A stretch of DNA of 64,000 nt from Psychroserpens damuponensis (GCF_000826655.1 NZ_JXJO01000024.1:62001-126000); one strand, 5' to 3'. Shown: positions 53,901-63,378, numbered from the stretch's first letter. Notes: generated by a model not told the origin, from the letters alone. Program-made: numbers and translations.

Positions 53901-55220
53901 TTAAAGTTTGATGTCGTTTCCTTGGTAAAATTGTAATAACTCGTGGTATAAAATGTTTAAGTATTTAGACTGTAAATAATTTTGCTGAGCATTTGTAAAT
54001 GTATTTTGACTAATAACCAAGTCGGTTGTGCTTAAATCACCAAGTTCATATTTTTTTTGTGCTAGGTTATAACTTTGTTCTGCGGCATTTTTTGAAGCTT
54101 CAGATGCTATAACTTGTTCTTGTGCAGATACTGCATTTTGATATGTTGTTTCTATTTTTTTATACACATCTTTTTCTGTAGTTTGCTTTTGAATTTCAGC
54201 TTTTTCAATGTTTATCGTTGCTGTTTGTACGGCAGCTTTTGTTTGATTTCTGTTGAAAATAGGAATGGTTAAGCTTAGTCCTAATCTTTGATTAAAATTA
54301 ACATCAAACTGATCGGAAAATGTATTATTACTTACACTTGTGTATCCTGAACCTACACTACCAGTTAATTCTAAGGTTGGTAAAAAACCACCTTTTGCTA
54401 TATCCAATTCTTTTTCATTTGCTACAATGTTTAATTGACTAGCTTTAACTTCAGGTAAAAACATAAGCGCATTATTATAAACCTCATTTTTATCTAATTC
54501 TATATTTAACAGATCCATATTTTCATCTATAGGTTCAATTTGGATGTTTTCTAAAGGAGATAACTCTAAGAGTTGTTTTAATTGAATGATATATTGCTGA
54601 TAATCATTTTTTGCAGTAATAACGGTGTATTTGTTTGTAGCAGCTTGACTTTGAGCTTCAGTGTAATCACTTAATGCGATGGTGCCTGCGTCTAATCTAG
54701 CCTTAGCACGTTGTACTTCTTTTTCTGAAGCTTCAACATTATTTTCGGCTATTGTGATACTTTCTTTACTATAAAGCGTTTGTAAATACACTTCAAGAAT
54801 ACTCAAAACAATATTATTTTTTTCAACCTCTTCTTGAAAAGCACTTTGTTCTAAAAGCAGTTTATTTTGTTTTATTTGATTACTAATTTGATTTCCTTGA
54901 AATAAGGTTACAGAACTATTAACACCAACGTTAGTGCTATGGATTTGATCGTTTATAAAATCACTAGTAATTGGATCAATTGTACTACCGTTAGAAAAAT
55001 TTTGAGATGCACTACCAAATAAGTTAGGCAGTCTTGATGATTTAGCCTTACTATAATCAACTTCTGCAAGGTTTTTATCTAGAGTAGCTTCTTTAACAGT
55101 AATGTTATGTTCTATAGCATAATCTATACAGTCTTGTAGCGACCATATTTTTGTTGAACTGTCTTGTGCTACTGATAGTTGCGTAAATAGCAGACTTCCA
55201 AGAATTAAATATAATTTCAT
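53901..55220 (-). CDS. TolC-family outer-membrane efflux protein
   Basis: The 439-residue protein has a signal peptide (1-18, ending SVAQ). Two outer-membrane-efflux-protein repeats follow, with long helices, for example IWSLQDCIDYAIEHN near 26 (typical start) and LDAGTIALSDYTEAQSQ near 175, then QKKYELGDLSTTDLV near 390 as the second-repeat counterpart. It is the first gene of the operon and forms the exit duct for the MacAB-like pump. Confidence 0.92.
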   Translation of the reverse strand: MKLYLILGSLLFTQLSVAQDSSTKIWSLQDCIDYAIEHNITVKEATLDKNLAEVDYSKAKSSRLPNLFGSASQNFSNGSTIDPITSDFINDQIHSTNVGVNSSVTLFQGNQISNQIKQNKLLLEQSAFQEEVEKNNIVLSILEVYLQTLYSKESITIAENNVEASEKEVQRAKARLDAGTIALSDYTEAQSQAATNKYTVITAKNDYQQYIIQLKQLLELSPLENIQIEPIDENMDLLNIELDKNEVYNNALMFLPEVKASQLNIVANEKELDIAKGGFLPTLELTGSVGSGYTSVSNNTFSDQFDVNFNQRLGLSLTIPIFNRNQTKAAVQTATINIEKAEIQKQTTEKDVYKKIETTYQNAVSAQEQVIASEASKNAAEQSYNLAQKKYELGDLSTTDLVISQNTFTNAQQNYLQSKYLNILYHELLQFYQGNDIKL

Positions 55221-55401
55221 TTTAAAGGTGTTTTTGTTTTACACTTCAAAGGTGAAACTAAACGCACTTTTATAATAACGCAATAGACGTTTGAGGTTTT
55301 TGACTATACGAAACGAGGAAATTTATCGATGAGATTTTCTATTATTTTAAAGAAACAGTATATGTTGCAACATTGAATGATATCTCAACTTATCGTTAAA
55401 A

Positions 55402-55431
55402 AAAAAGCTTTGTGAAAACACAAAGCTTTTA
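55402..55431 (-). terminator. intrinsic terminator of sugar operon
   Basis: Stem AAAAGCTTTGTG (55402-55413), loop AAAA, stem CACAAAGCTTTT (55418-55429). With the A/T-tracts on both sides it can act for the operon ending at 55456 on the minus strand. Confidence 0.9.
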
Positions 55432-55455
55432 ATCGCTACTAATCAACAGTTAAAT

Positions 55456-56343
55456 TCAATAATTAGGTTTAAGGAATCTAGCTATATCTTTTTTATGAAT
55501 TTCAGGATTTGCTCCCTCACTGCCTGCTACTAAAGCGCCAACAGCACAAGCATAGTCTAAAGCTTCTTGAGGCGTATTTTCTTTTAATATCATATGTATT
55601 AATGTTGCTAAAAATGAATCTCCAGCACCAACAGTATCAATGACTTTTACTGTGTATCCGGAATTCCAATAAAATCCACCATCAACGTATAAAACAGCTC
55701 CTTTACTACCTTTAGTAACACAGATTGATTTTGTTTTTGTTCGATCGGCTATAAATTTTATATTTTCTTCTATAATTTGTGAATTGAAGCCTAGCGTCTG
55801 ACATATTTCAAAAATTTCATCATCATTGAATTTTATAAAATCTGCCTCTAACATTAAGTGATTTAAAATTTCCGTAGCATAAAAAGGAGCTCTAAGATTA
55901 ACATCAAAAATTTTATATTTAGCCGAATTTAAAAGCGTGTATAATGTTTGTTTAGAGATAGAGTTTCTAGTCACTAAGCTTCCATAAATGAATGCATCTG
56001 CATTTTGGGTAGCTTTTATTGCTGTTTCAGTTAATTCAATATTATCCCAAGCTACAGGAGTTTCTATAACATAAGAAGCAGAACCAGTATGATCAAGTGT
56101 TACTTCTACGACTCCCGTTTTTGTTGTATTATCAATTTGTAAACTCTCAGTATTTATATCATGATCTACAACATGAAAAACAATATTCCTTCCATTCGCA
56201 TCACTTCCAACTTTACTAATTAAAGATATATTATTACCTAAAGACCTTAAACGTAAGGCAACATTTAAAGGTGCGCCTCCAATTTTTTTGTGTGTAGGAA
56301 AAACATCCCATAATACTTCTCCAAAACATACTATATTTTTCAT
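55456..56343 (-). CDS. PfkB-family carbohydrate kinase, probable fructokinase
   Basis: In this 295-residue protein the first PfkB signature is around GGAPLNVALRLRSLG (22-36). The second, DTVGAGDSFLATLI, holds the catalytic Asp of GAGD near 243. It is next to a mannitol-dehydrogenase family gene (12 bp apart), so fructose produced by that enzyme is its expected substrate, giving fructose 6-phosphate. It is the last gene of the sugar operon that begins at 62407. Confidence 0.88.
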   Translation of the reverse strand: MKNIVCFGEVLWDVFPTHKKIGGAPLNVALRLRSLGNNISLISKVGSDANGRNIVFHVVDHDINTESLQIDNTTKTGVVEVTLDHTGSASYVIETPVAWDNIELTETAIKATQNADAFIYGSLVTRNSISKQTLYTLLNSAKYKIFDVNLRAPFYATEILNHLMLEADFIKFNDDEIFEICQTLGFNSQIIEENIKFIADRTKTKSICVTKGSKGAVLYVDGGFYWNSGYTVKVIDTVGAGDSFLATLIHMILKENTPQEALDYACAVGALVAGSEGANPEIHKKDIARFLKPNY

Positions 56344-56355
56344 ACTAATTTCATT

Positions 56356-57840
56356 TTAATGAGCACTGTTAATACTTTTCAAATTATCTTCAATGTTCGT
56401 ATTTGTAATGTCTCCATATGCATTTACAAATGCTTTAGAAAACACAGGATTATGTTTTAATGAACCAAAAACGCTCTCTAACTCTAAAAAGGCAGTTGGA
56501 TTCTGTTTTGCTTCATTTGCTTTTTCGTGTAATTCTTGTTTTAAAGCATCTTTTATATTTAAAGCGTCTCCATTTTCATTAGTACCCAAACTATAAATTG
56601 CCCAAGCAGCTGTTACAAATGCGGCTAATTTTATAGCACTATTATTTGCTATTTGCGATTGAATGGTTGGCAGAATAAAAATTGGATATTTTGCAGAAGT
56701 TTCAGAACAAATACGATCTATTTGATCTTTAATATTAATATTTCCGAAGCGCTCCAACAACGATTGTTTATAAGCCTCTAAATCGACACCTTCTAAATCT
56801 CCTAACGTTGGTGTCACTTCTTCATCCATATACTGCTTTAAAAAAGTTCTGATATTTGGATTATTAACTGCTTCATCAATGGTAGTATATCCCATTAAAG
56901 CTCCAAAAATCCCTAATACTGAATGTCCTGCATTTAATAAACTTAGTTTCATTTTCTCATAAGGCACCACGTTTTCAACAAACTGTGCTCCTACGTTTTC
57001 CCAAGCTGGTCTTCCTGCAATAAAATTATCTTCAATAACCCATTGTTTAAAAGGTTCGCAAACTACTGGCCAAGCATCATCAATACCAGACGTTTCATTG
57101 AGATGTGCAATATCTTCTGCTGTAGTTACAGGTGTTATTCTGTCTACCATTGCATTTGGAAAAGAAACATTTTCATTAATCCAATCCATTAAACCAGGTT
57201 CTGCTTTAGACACATAACTTAACAACATATTTTGCGTCATGTGACCATTACCTTGAATATTATCGCAAGACTGAATAGTAATGCCTTTTAATCCGCGTTC
57301 TTGTCTTAATTTTAAAGCTTGTGTTAGGTAACCAAATATGGTTTTTGGTGCATCAGGATTTTCTAAATCATGAATAATTAACGGATTTGTAAAATCGAAT
57401 GTTTTAGTGGCTTCATTATAATTATAACCACCTTCTGTAATCGTTAAAGTGATGATTTTAACCTCAGGACTTGCCATTTTTTCAATGACTTTTGTTGGGC
57501 TTTCAGGTGCAAACAGGCACTCTGTTATTGCACCAATAACACGTTTGGTATGTGTACCATCTAACTCTTTAACAATTAACGTGTACAAACCATCTTGCTC
57601 CTTTAGTGTGTTATAGATTTTAGTATCAAAATCTAATAAAGCCACACCACAAATCCCCCAATCTTTTATGGTTTCATCATGTAATAATTGGTCCGCATAA
57701 AAGGCTTCATGCGCTCTATGAAATCCGCCAATACCAACATGTACAATACCTGTTTTAATAGTATCTCTGTTGTATGTTGGTACCGCAATTCGTTCTCCAA
57801 TTGCAGAAAGGTTTTTATTATTTAATTTTATGTGTTCCAT
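56356..57840 (-). CDS. mannitol 2-dehydrogenase/fructuronate-reductase family enzyme
   Basis: The 494-residue polyol-specific long-chain dehydrogenase has an N-terminal Rossmann segment starting GIVHVGIGGFHRAHEA near 32. The catalytic K-x4-N-x2-H pattern appears in MKLSLLNAGHSVLG near 303-316. Length and motifs fit monomeric mannitol 2-dehydrogenase (mannitol to fructose with NAD). With the downstream fructokinase this gives a mannitol-to-fructose-6-phosphate route. Sorbitol, arabitol or hexuronate activities cannot be excluded. Confidence 0.87.
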   Translation of the reverse strand: MEHIKLNNKNLSAIGERIAVPTYNRDTIKTGIVHVGIGGFHRAHEAFYADQLLHDETIKDWGICGVALLDFDTKIYNTLKEQDGLYTLIVKELDGTHTKRVIGAITECLFAPESPTKVIEKMASPEVKIITLTITEGGYNYNEATKTFDFTNPLIIHDLENPDAPKTIFGYLTQALKLRQERGLKGITIQSCDNIQGNGHMTQNMLLSYVSKAEPGLMDWINENVSFPNAMVDRITPVTTAEDIAHLNETSGIDDAWPVVCEPFKQWVIEDNFIAGRPAWENVGAQFVENVVPYEKMKLSLLNAGHSVLGIFGALMGYTTIDEAVNNPNIRTFLKQYMDEEVTPTLGDLEGVDLEAYKQSLLERFGNINIKDQIDRICSETSAKYPIFILPTIQSQIANNSAIKLAAFVTAAWAIYSLGTNENGDALNIKDALKQELHEKANEAKQNPTAFLELESVFGSLKHNPVFSKAFVNAYGDITNTNIEDNLKSINSAH

Positions 57841-57858
57841 TACAGAATATATATATAT

Positions 57859-58827
57859 TTATTTGCTTTCGAATCTTTGTAATAATACTGCGAATATGAT
57901 GATAGCACCTTTAACCACTTGTTGTGGATACGAAGGCACATTTAATAAGTTTAAAATGTTACCTATTAATCCTAAAATAAGTACACCCATTAAAGTATTT
58001 ATAGCCGTTCCTTTTCCTCCATTTAAACTTGCGCCACCAATAACCACAGCAGCAATAGCATCTAACTCCCAAGCCATTCCCATATTTGGAGACCCTAAAT
58101 TGGTTCTAGAAGCTACAATAATAGCTGCAGTTGCAGCTAAAGCACCAGAAATAGCATAGACTAAAAATTTGTATTTATTGACTTTAATTCCGGATAAACG
58201 CGACGCTTCTTCGTTACTTCCAATAGCGATTATTAATCGTCCAAAAACGTTATAACGCAGCATAACCATTGTACAAATGACAATGATAAAAAATACGATT
58301 GCAATGTTTGGAATACCTAAAGTAGAATTATTTGCGAAGTTAGACATGTACTGACCACCAACTGTTGTAAACGTAACAGGTGATCCTTTAGAGTAGATAA
58401 AACTTAATCCTCTAGCAATAGTCATTAAGGCTAAAGTGGCTACAAAAGGTGCCATTTTTTGATAGGCAACGAGGTATCCAGAAATACTTCCTAAGCCGAA
58501 ACCAATTACTATAGTCATTAAAATAGCTAATGGTAAAGCAAAAATATTGACCAAAATAGCAAAAGTAACCGCTAATAAAGCTACCATAGACCCTACAGAT
58601 AGATCAATGCCACCTGTTAGAATGACAATGAGCATACCAATACTAATGATACCAATACCAGACACTTGTTTTAATAAGTTAGAAAGGTTTACGGAAGTGA
58701 AAAACACATCGGAAATTAGTGCAGAAAAAATCACTAATAATATGAAAATGAATATCGTATTATACTTGACTAAGAACTTTAATATGCCTCCAGGAGCACT
58801 AAGTTGTTGTTTTAATGTTAAAGCCAT
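57859..58827 (-). CDS. sugar ABC transporter permease (RbsC-type)
   Basis: The 322-residue protein has about eight to ten membrane helices. Conserved RbsC-family stretches include LTGGIDLSVGSMVAL near 67 and IGSNEEASRLSGIKVNKYK near 203. This is the branched RbsC/XylH/AraH family of CUT2-type sugar importers. It is 20 bp from the ATPase gene and 18 bp from the dehydrogenase gene, so it is co-transcribed. Confidence 0.92.
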   Translation of the reverse strand: MALTLKQQLSAPGGILKFLVKYNTIFIFILLVIFSALISDVFFTSVNLSNLLKQVSGIGIISIGMLIVILTGGIDLSVGSMVALLAVTFAILVNIFALPLAILMTIVIGFGLGSISGYLVAYQKMAPFVATLALMTIARGLSFIYSKGSPVTFTTVGGQYMSNFANNSTLGIPNIAIVFFIIVICTMVMLRYNVFGRLIIAIGSNEEASRLSGIKVNKYKFLVYAISGALAATAAIIVASRTNLGSPNMGMAWELDAIAAVVIGGASLNGGKGTAINTLMGVLILGLIGNILNLLNVPSYPQQVVKGAIIIFAVLLQRFESK

Positions 58828-58847
58828 AACGTTAATGTTTAATTAGT

Positions 58848-60371
58848 TTAGTTATTTTGTTTTAAAGGTTCTCCAATAGAGTAACGTAAAATGTTTTCTT
58901 CTGAAAATTGTTCTTTTTGTAATTCGCCATAAATGGTACCTTCATGCATGACGAGAATACGATCTGAAATTCCCATAATCTCAGGCATATCTGAAGATAT
59001 TACCACGACACCAACGCCTTTTTTAGCGACTTCATTGATAAGGTTATAGATTTCAATTTTTGCACCTACATCTACGCCTCTAGTGGGTTCATCAATAAAA
59101 ATGACTTTACTATCAATACTCAACCATTTAGCTAATGCCACTTTTTGCTGATTACCACCACTCAAGTTTTTTACATTAACCTCAGAATTTGGTGTTTTAA
59201 TGTTTAACTTTTCAATTAAACCCAATACCTTTTTATATTCATTGTCTACATTTATAAAACCTAGTTTACTAGAAATAGACTTGAAACTTGTTACACTAAT
59301 ATTTCTTCTAATAGATAGCGGTAAAAACACACCTTCTTCTTTTCTATCTTCGGAAACAAAACCAATTTGATAACCAGCAGCATCTACAGGAGAGTTTGTT
59401 TTAATCTCTTTACCTTCTAAAATTAAAGTTCCAGATTTCTTTTTATCTGCACCAAAAATTAATTTTGCAGTTTCTGTTCTTCCGCTTCCACCTAAACCAG
59501 CAATACCTAATACTTCACCAGGTTTTACATTGAAAGACACATCATGTACCATGGTTTCTTTAGCGGTTAAATTTTTCACTTGAAAGATGGGCACCTCTCC
59601 TATTTTAATATCTCTTTTTGGATATAAATCTTTTAACTCACGACCAATCATAAGGTGAATCACACCATCTTTATCGGTTTTAGAAATTGGCATACTTCCT
59701 GTATCTACACCATCTCTTAGTACCGTAACGGTATCTGCTATTTTGAAAATTTCATCTAAATGATGCGATATGTATATAATGGAAATACCTTGTTCTTTTA
59801 ATCTGAAAAGAATTTGAAATAGTTTTTTAACATCTTTAGGATCGAAGACCGTTGTAGGTTCATCTAAAACCAAAATTTTAGTATCTTCTGATATAGCTTT
59901 AGCAATTTCAACCACTTGTTTTTGTACAATACTTAAGTCTTTTACTTTTGCAGAAGCATCAATTTTAAAGTCTAAAGAATCTAATAATTCTTGTGCATCT
60001 TGAATTAATCCTTTCCAGTTCATCCAAGATTTACTAGCACCTAATTTGTGTAAATAAATATTTTCAGCAACCGATAAATCATTCACTAAAGACAATTCTT
60101 GATAGACTACATTAATTCCTAAAACCTGACCTTCATGTGTGTTTTTTGGTGTAATGTCTTCGCCATCTAAAATTACTGTACCAGTATCTTTTTGGTGTAC
60201 ACCACTTAATATTTTAATTAAAGTAGATTTACCAGCACCATTTTCACCTAATAAAGCATGAATTTCTCCAGACTTTACTTTTAAATTCACATCTTTAAGT
60301 ACAGAAACAACACCAAAACTTTTGGAAATTCCTGACATTTCTAGACGATATTCGCTTGTTGCATTTTTCAT
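58848..60371 (-). CDS. sugar ABC transporter ATPase, tandem domains (RbsA-type)
   Basis: The 507-residue protein has two fused ABC domains. The first has Walker A GENGAGKST near 42, signature LSIVQKQ and Walker B ILVLDEPTTVFD near 160. The second has a degenerate Walker A (GLGGSGRTE near 292), signature LSGGNQQK near 400 and Walker B VIFIDEPTRGVD. This degeneracy is normal in the RbsA/CUT2 family. It energises the permease next to it. Confidence 0.93.
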   Translation of the reverse strand: MKNATSEYRLEMSGISKSFGVVSVLKDVNLKVKSGEIHALLGENGAGKSTLIKILSGVHQKDTGTVILDGEDITPKNTHEGQVLGINVVYQELSLVNDLSVAENIYLHKLGASKSWMNWKGLIQDAQELLDSLDFKIDASAKVKDLSIVQKQVVEIAKAISEDTKILVLDEPTTVFDPKDVKKLFQILFRLKEQGISIIYISHHLDEIFKIADTVTVLRDGVDTGSMPISKTDKDGVIHLMIGRELKDLYPKRDIKIGEVPIFQVKNLTAKETMVHDVSFNVKPGEVLGIAGLGGSGRTETAKLIFGADKKKSGTLILEGKEIKTNSPVDAAGYQIGFVSEDRKEEGVFLPLSIRRNISVTSFKSISSKLGFINVDNEYKKVLGLIEKLNIKTPNSEVNVKNLSGGNQQKVALAKWLSIDSKVIFIDEPTRGVDVGAKIEIYNLINEVAKKGVGVVVISSDMPEIMGISDRILVMHEGTIYGELQKEQFSEENILRYSIGEPLKQNN

Positions 60372-60382
60372 ATCTATCAGGA

Positions 60383-61447
60383 TTAAAATATTGCGTTTGG
60401 ATTGTAATATTTAGCAGCATTCTCTTTGGTAATTAATAAAGGTGCTGTATATGATTTTTTATCAAAATCGGTTTTACCATTCATATACTCTACAGCATAT
60501 TGCACTGCATTTTTACCAATTTGCACAGGACTATTCATAGCAGTACAACCATAAAAATCGGTTTCCATGATGTATTTAATCGCTTCTTTTTGTCCATCTG
60601 CTCCAGCAACAATTAAAATATCATCGGTTTTACCTGCTTGTGCAATTGCTTTAATAGCGCCTAAAACACAAACATCAGACTCAGTAATAACCACATTAAC
60701 ATCTGGATGTGCTACTAAAATATCTTCCATAGCTTTAAGTCCACCAGCATAAGACCATTCGGTATAGGCTTGTGTTTTTACATTTAAGTTAATCTTTCCA
60801 AGCGTACGTAATTGTTCTTCTGTAATCCCTTGTAATAAACCTTGTTTACGAGTACGACCAACAGGATTTCCTGCATTACCGCTTAATAAAGCGATATTCA
60901 TGGGTTTGTTTCCAAACTTTTTTGCTAGCCATTCTCCAGCTAATTCGCCATTCGCTAAATTGTTAGATTGTATGGTCGTTACAAATTCTGCTTCAGGACT
61001 AATAGAGCTATCAATAATAAAAACAGGTATGCCAGCAGCTTCTGCCAATTTAGTGACACCAACCAAAGCATCAGGATCTTTAGGGTTTAATAATAAAGCA
61101 TCCACGCCTTTTGTAATTAAATCTTCAACCGCAGCAATTTGTTTGTTGATATCATCTTGACCATCTGCCGACAAAAATGTCATGCCATTTTTCTCTGTGG
61201 TAGATTTTATACTTTGCCATAATGCTTGATAATAAGGCGCATTTAGTGAAGGCGAACAATAGCCAATTTTTTTACCTGATAAATCGATATTACTTTTAAA
61301 AACATCTCCAATGTCTTCGGAAGACTTAGAAGAAGCATCTACATCGTTTAATTGTTCTGCACAACTAATAAAATTAAAAACTAACAAAAGCAATAGTATG
61401 GGAAAAAACAATTTTTTTAAATTGAATGATGAAGTTTTTGTTTTCAT
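60383..61447 (-). CDS. sugar-binding protein, RbsB-like lipoprotein
   Basis: The 354-residue protein has a lipoprotein signal with Cys29 (FISCAEQ). The periplasmic-binding-protein type 1 fold follows, starting KIGYCSPSLNAPYYQALW near 55, with AIAQAG and GADGQKEAIKYI near 263-285 in the hinge/ligand region. Because it is lipid-anchored, it probably captures sugar at the periplasmic face of the inner membrane for the RbsA/RbsC-like partners. Confidence 0.9.
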   Translation of the reverse strand: MKTKTSSFNLKKLFFPILLLLLVFNFISCAEQLNDVDASSKSSEDIGDVFKSNIDLSGKKIGYCSPSLNAPYYQALWQSIKSTTEKNGMTFLSADGQDDINKQIAAVEDLITKGVDALLLNPKDPDALVGVTKLAEAAGIPVFIIDSSISPEAEFVTTIQSNNLANGELAGEWLAKKFGNKPMNIALLSGNAGNPVGRTRKQGLLQGITEEQLRTLGKINLNVKTQAYTEWSYAGGLKAMEDILVAHPDVNVVITESDVCVLGAIKAIAQAGKTDDILIVAGADGQKEAIKYIMETDFYGCTAMNSPVQIGKNAVQYAVEYMNGKTDFDKKSYTAPLLITKENAAKYYNPNAIF

Positions 61448-61501
61448 AATTTTAAGTTTAATGATTAAAATGCTATTAAAGTTATGCCTATTTTTTATCT
61501 T

Positions 61502-62407
61502 TTAAAACAAGGTAACATCTAATTGTATTACTGTTTTTTCTTGTTCTGGATTCCACATTAATGTGACATCTACAGGTACGGTATGTTTAAGAACTTCAAA
61601 TTGTTTATTATAAGTAGCTCCTACGTTAATAATATTTCCTGCTCCTTGTGTATAAAACGTTTTATCTGTTATAAATGACCAAGCACCTCCTGCAAATAGA
61701 GATAAGCTAGAGTCTTTATTTTTCCAAACCTTACTGCTTACTTCAAAATAGTGTGTCCAAGAATTTTCTAAGTCACCATTTTCTTGTATTTCGTAATCAC
61801 CCGAACCACCGTTTATAATCGTTGCTAAATATAATAAGGTGTTTGGTGTAATATTGTAACCAAAATTTAGGTCTACAAAATTATAACCTTGCGTTTTATC
61901 GTAACTCCAGTAACTTAACTCATCTCCTCTTTCTTCTACACCTGTATAATTATTGTGTGTTACAGCTTCAATAAAGAATTTATCTGAAAACCGATATTTT
62001 GTATATATAGAAACTTCCTTATAATAGGCACTTTCGTTCTCACCAGTATTAATATTTTTTACATCTATAGTAGAGAAACTTGCGCCACCCCAAAAACCAA
62101 AAGTGAATTTTTTATTTTTAGAATTATATTCTAAACTCGTAGCAATCATTGCTCCTGGATGAACAACGAAACCATGCCAAGTATGCATGTTTTTTAAATG
62201 CGCACTAATTGTAAAAGGAGAATCAATCGCTTCAGTAATTTGTTCATTTTCAATATCTAAATCATTATCGACTTCGTCAGTTTGAGCAAATGTATGTTGA
62301 CTAAAGGTAAACATAACAATTACTAAAATTGATGAAATTAAACTAAATCGTTTTCGTACAATAAGGTTCAAATGATTCTCAAATAATATGTTTACGAGTT
62401 TTTTCAT
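61502..62407 (-). CDS. outer-membrane barrel-like protein of sugar operon
   Basis: The 301-residue protein has a signal-like hydrophobic segment about residues 22-42 (ending TFAQ), preceded by a basic stretch that may be untranslated if translation begins at a later ATG. After an acidic linker (TDEVDNDLDIENEQ), it has strands with alternating aromatic residues and the terminal LDVTLF typical of outer-membrane barrels. As the first gene of the sugar operon it is a candidate porin for the sugar. It shows no TonB-box or SusC features. Confidence 0.78.
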   Translation of the reverse strand: MKKLVNILFENHLNLIVRKRFSLISSILVIVMFTFSQHTFAQTDEVDNDLDIENEQITEAIDSPFTISAHLKNMHTWHGFVVHPGAMIATSLEYNSKNKKFTFGFWGGASFSTIDVKNINTGENESAYYKEVSIYTKYRFSDKFFIEAVTHNNYTGVEERGDELSYWSYDKTQGYNFVDLNFGYNITPNTLLYLATIINGGSGDYEIQENGDLENSWTHYFEVSSKVWKNKDSSLSLFAGGAWSFITDKTFYTQGAGNIINVGATYNKQFEVLKHTVPVDVTLMWNPEQEKTVIQLDVTLF

Positions 62408-62437
62408 TTTTAAAGCTATTAAATTATGCTGTATTTA

Positions 62438-62457
62438 TAAACGTCATATTTACGTTT
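62438..62457 (-). promoter_or_regulatory. sugar-operon operator, site 1
   Basis: TAAACGTCATATTTACGTTT, immediately downstream of the minus-strand -7 element TACATTTG (62464-62471), covers the predicted transcription start region of the sugar operon. It shares 17 of 20 positions by eye with site 2 in the opposite orientation. A position over the start suggests repression. Confidence 0.65.
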
Positions 62458-62463
62458 GTTTTT

Positions 62464-62471
62464 CAAATGTA
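62464..62471 (-). promoter_or_regulatory. -7 element TACATTTG of sugar operon
   Basis: This perfect Bacteroidota -7 consensus on the minus strand places the start about 55 bp above the ATG at 62407. Confidence 0.6.
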
Positions 62472-62488
62472 TTGTAAAAAATTGTAAC

Positions 62489-62562
62489 AATCCTAATTAT
62501 TTTGAAAAAATATATGTTAAATTATTAATTTTGTGTACTATATTGATAATTAAATTAGGATT
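62489..62562. promoter_or_regulatory. long inverted repeat between sugar operon and regulator
   Basis: AATCCTAATT (62489-62498) pairs with AATTAGGATT (62553-62562), a 10-bp perfect arm with 54 bp between. ATTGATA...TATCAAT (around 62543-62570) is a second nested arm. These may be operators for looping or a regulator binding site. Confidence 0.45.
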
Positions 62563-62588
62563 ATATCAATAAAAAACAGTAATATTGC

Positions 62589-62608
62589 TAATGTAAATAT
62601 GACGCTTA
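62589..62608 (+). promoter_or_regulatory. regulator-gene operator, site 2
   Basis: TAATGTAAATATGACGCTTA, 38 bp upstream of the ATG at 62647. The reverse complement matches site 1, including the exact 12-mer CGTCATATTTAC. This mirror arrangement indicates one DNA-binding protein controlling both directions. Confidence 0.65.
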
Positions 62609-62646
62609 ATAAAAAAATAATAGTTTTATTTTAAAATTAATATCAA

Positions 62647-63378
62647 ATGAAGTCAGAAAAAATATTGAACATATCTGTTGATTGTGTCGTGTTTGGTTAT
62701 GATATAAATACGAAGTCTTTAAACGTATTATTAATTGAACGTTATTTGGAATCTAAGGGTAACGTTATAGTTGACGATCATGTTTTAACGGGTTACCATG
62801 TTTATACCCATGAAACTTTAGATCAAACAGCAACAAGAGTTTTAAAAGAGCTCACAGGATTAACCAATCAATACAAAAAGCAATTTAAAGCCTTTGGCAA
62901 TCCAGATCGTTTAACAAATGAAAAGGACTTACTATGGATTAAAAATGAAGAGTTTAATGCTAGAACAATCACGGTAGCCTATTATTTTTTATTAAAAACA
63001 GAAGATGTCAATTTAGAAAACAACAAGAATAACGCAACATGGTTCCCTATAAACAACTTACCTAATTTAGGATTTGATCATAAAAAAATCATACAAGAAG
63101 CTTATGAGGATTTAAAGGTTAAGTGCTTATCTGAACCAATAATTTTTAAATTACTTCCTGATAAATTTACGATTAATGATGTACAAGATTTGTATGAATC
63201 TATTTTAGGAATAGAGATAGATAATAGAAATTTTAGAAGAAAACTAATTAATAAAAAATACATTATAGCTCTAGATGAAAAGCAAGTTGGAGTGTCTAAA
63301 AGACCTGCTCAGTTATATATGTTTAGTAAGGATATTTATGATAAAATCTTTCAAAAAAACTACCTCATAAGTATATAA
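62647..63378 (+). CDS. Nudix-domain transcriptional regulator (NrtR/AraR-like)
   Basis: In this 243-residue protein the N-terminal Nudix domain (about 5-140) has a degenerate Nudix box: HETLDQTATRVLKELTGL retains G-x-x-x-x-x-x-E and R but lacks the catalytic RExxEE glutamates. The C-terminal winged helix (about 155-240) has FTINDVQDLYESILG and FRRKLINKKYII. Such non-catalytic Nudix regulators sense sugar derivatives in Bacteroidota (for example AraR). It is divergent from the sugar operon with shared operators, so it is the expected regulator. Confidence 0.88.
   Translation: MKSEKILNISVDCVVFGYDINTKSLNVLLIERYLESKGNVIVDDHVLTGYHVYTHETLDQTATRVLKELTGLTNQYKKQFKAFGNPDRLTNEKDLLWIKNEEFNARTITVAYYFLLKTEDVNLENNKNNATWFPINNLPNLGFDHKKIIQEAYEDLKVKCLSEPIIFKLLPDKFTINDVQDLYESILGIEIDNRNFRRKLINKKYIIALDEKQVGVSKRPAQLYMFSKDIYDKIFQKNYLISI

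Noticed and set aside
58848-60371. Broken second Walker A as a pseudogene sign in the sugar ATPase
   Set aside because: A degenerate second Walker A is normal in the RbsA family, and signature and Walker B are intact.
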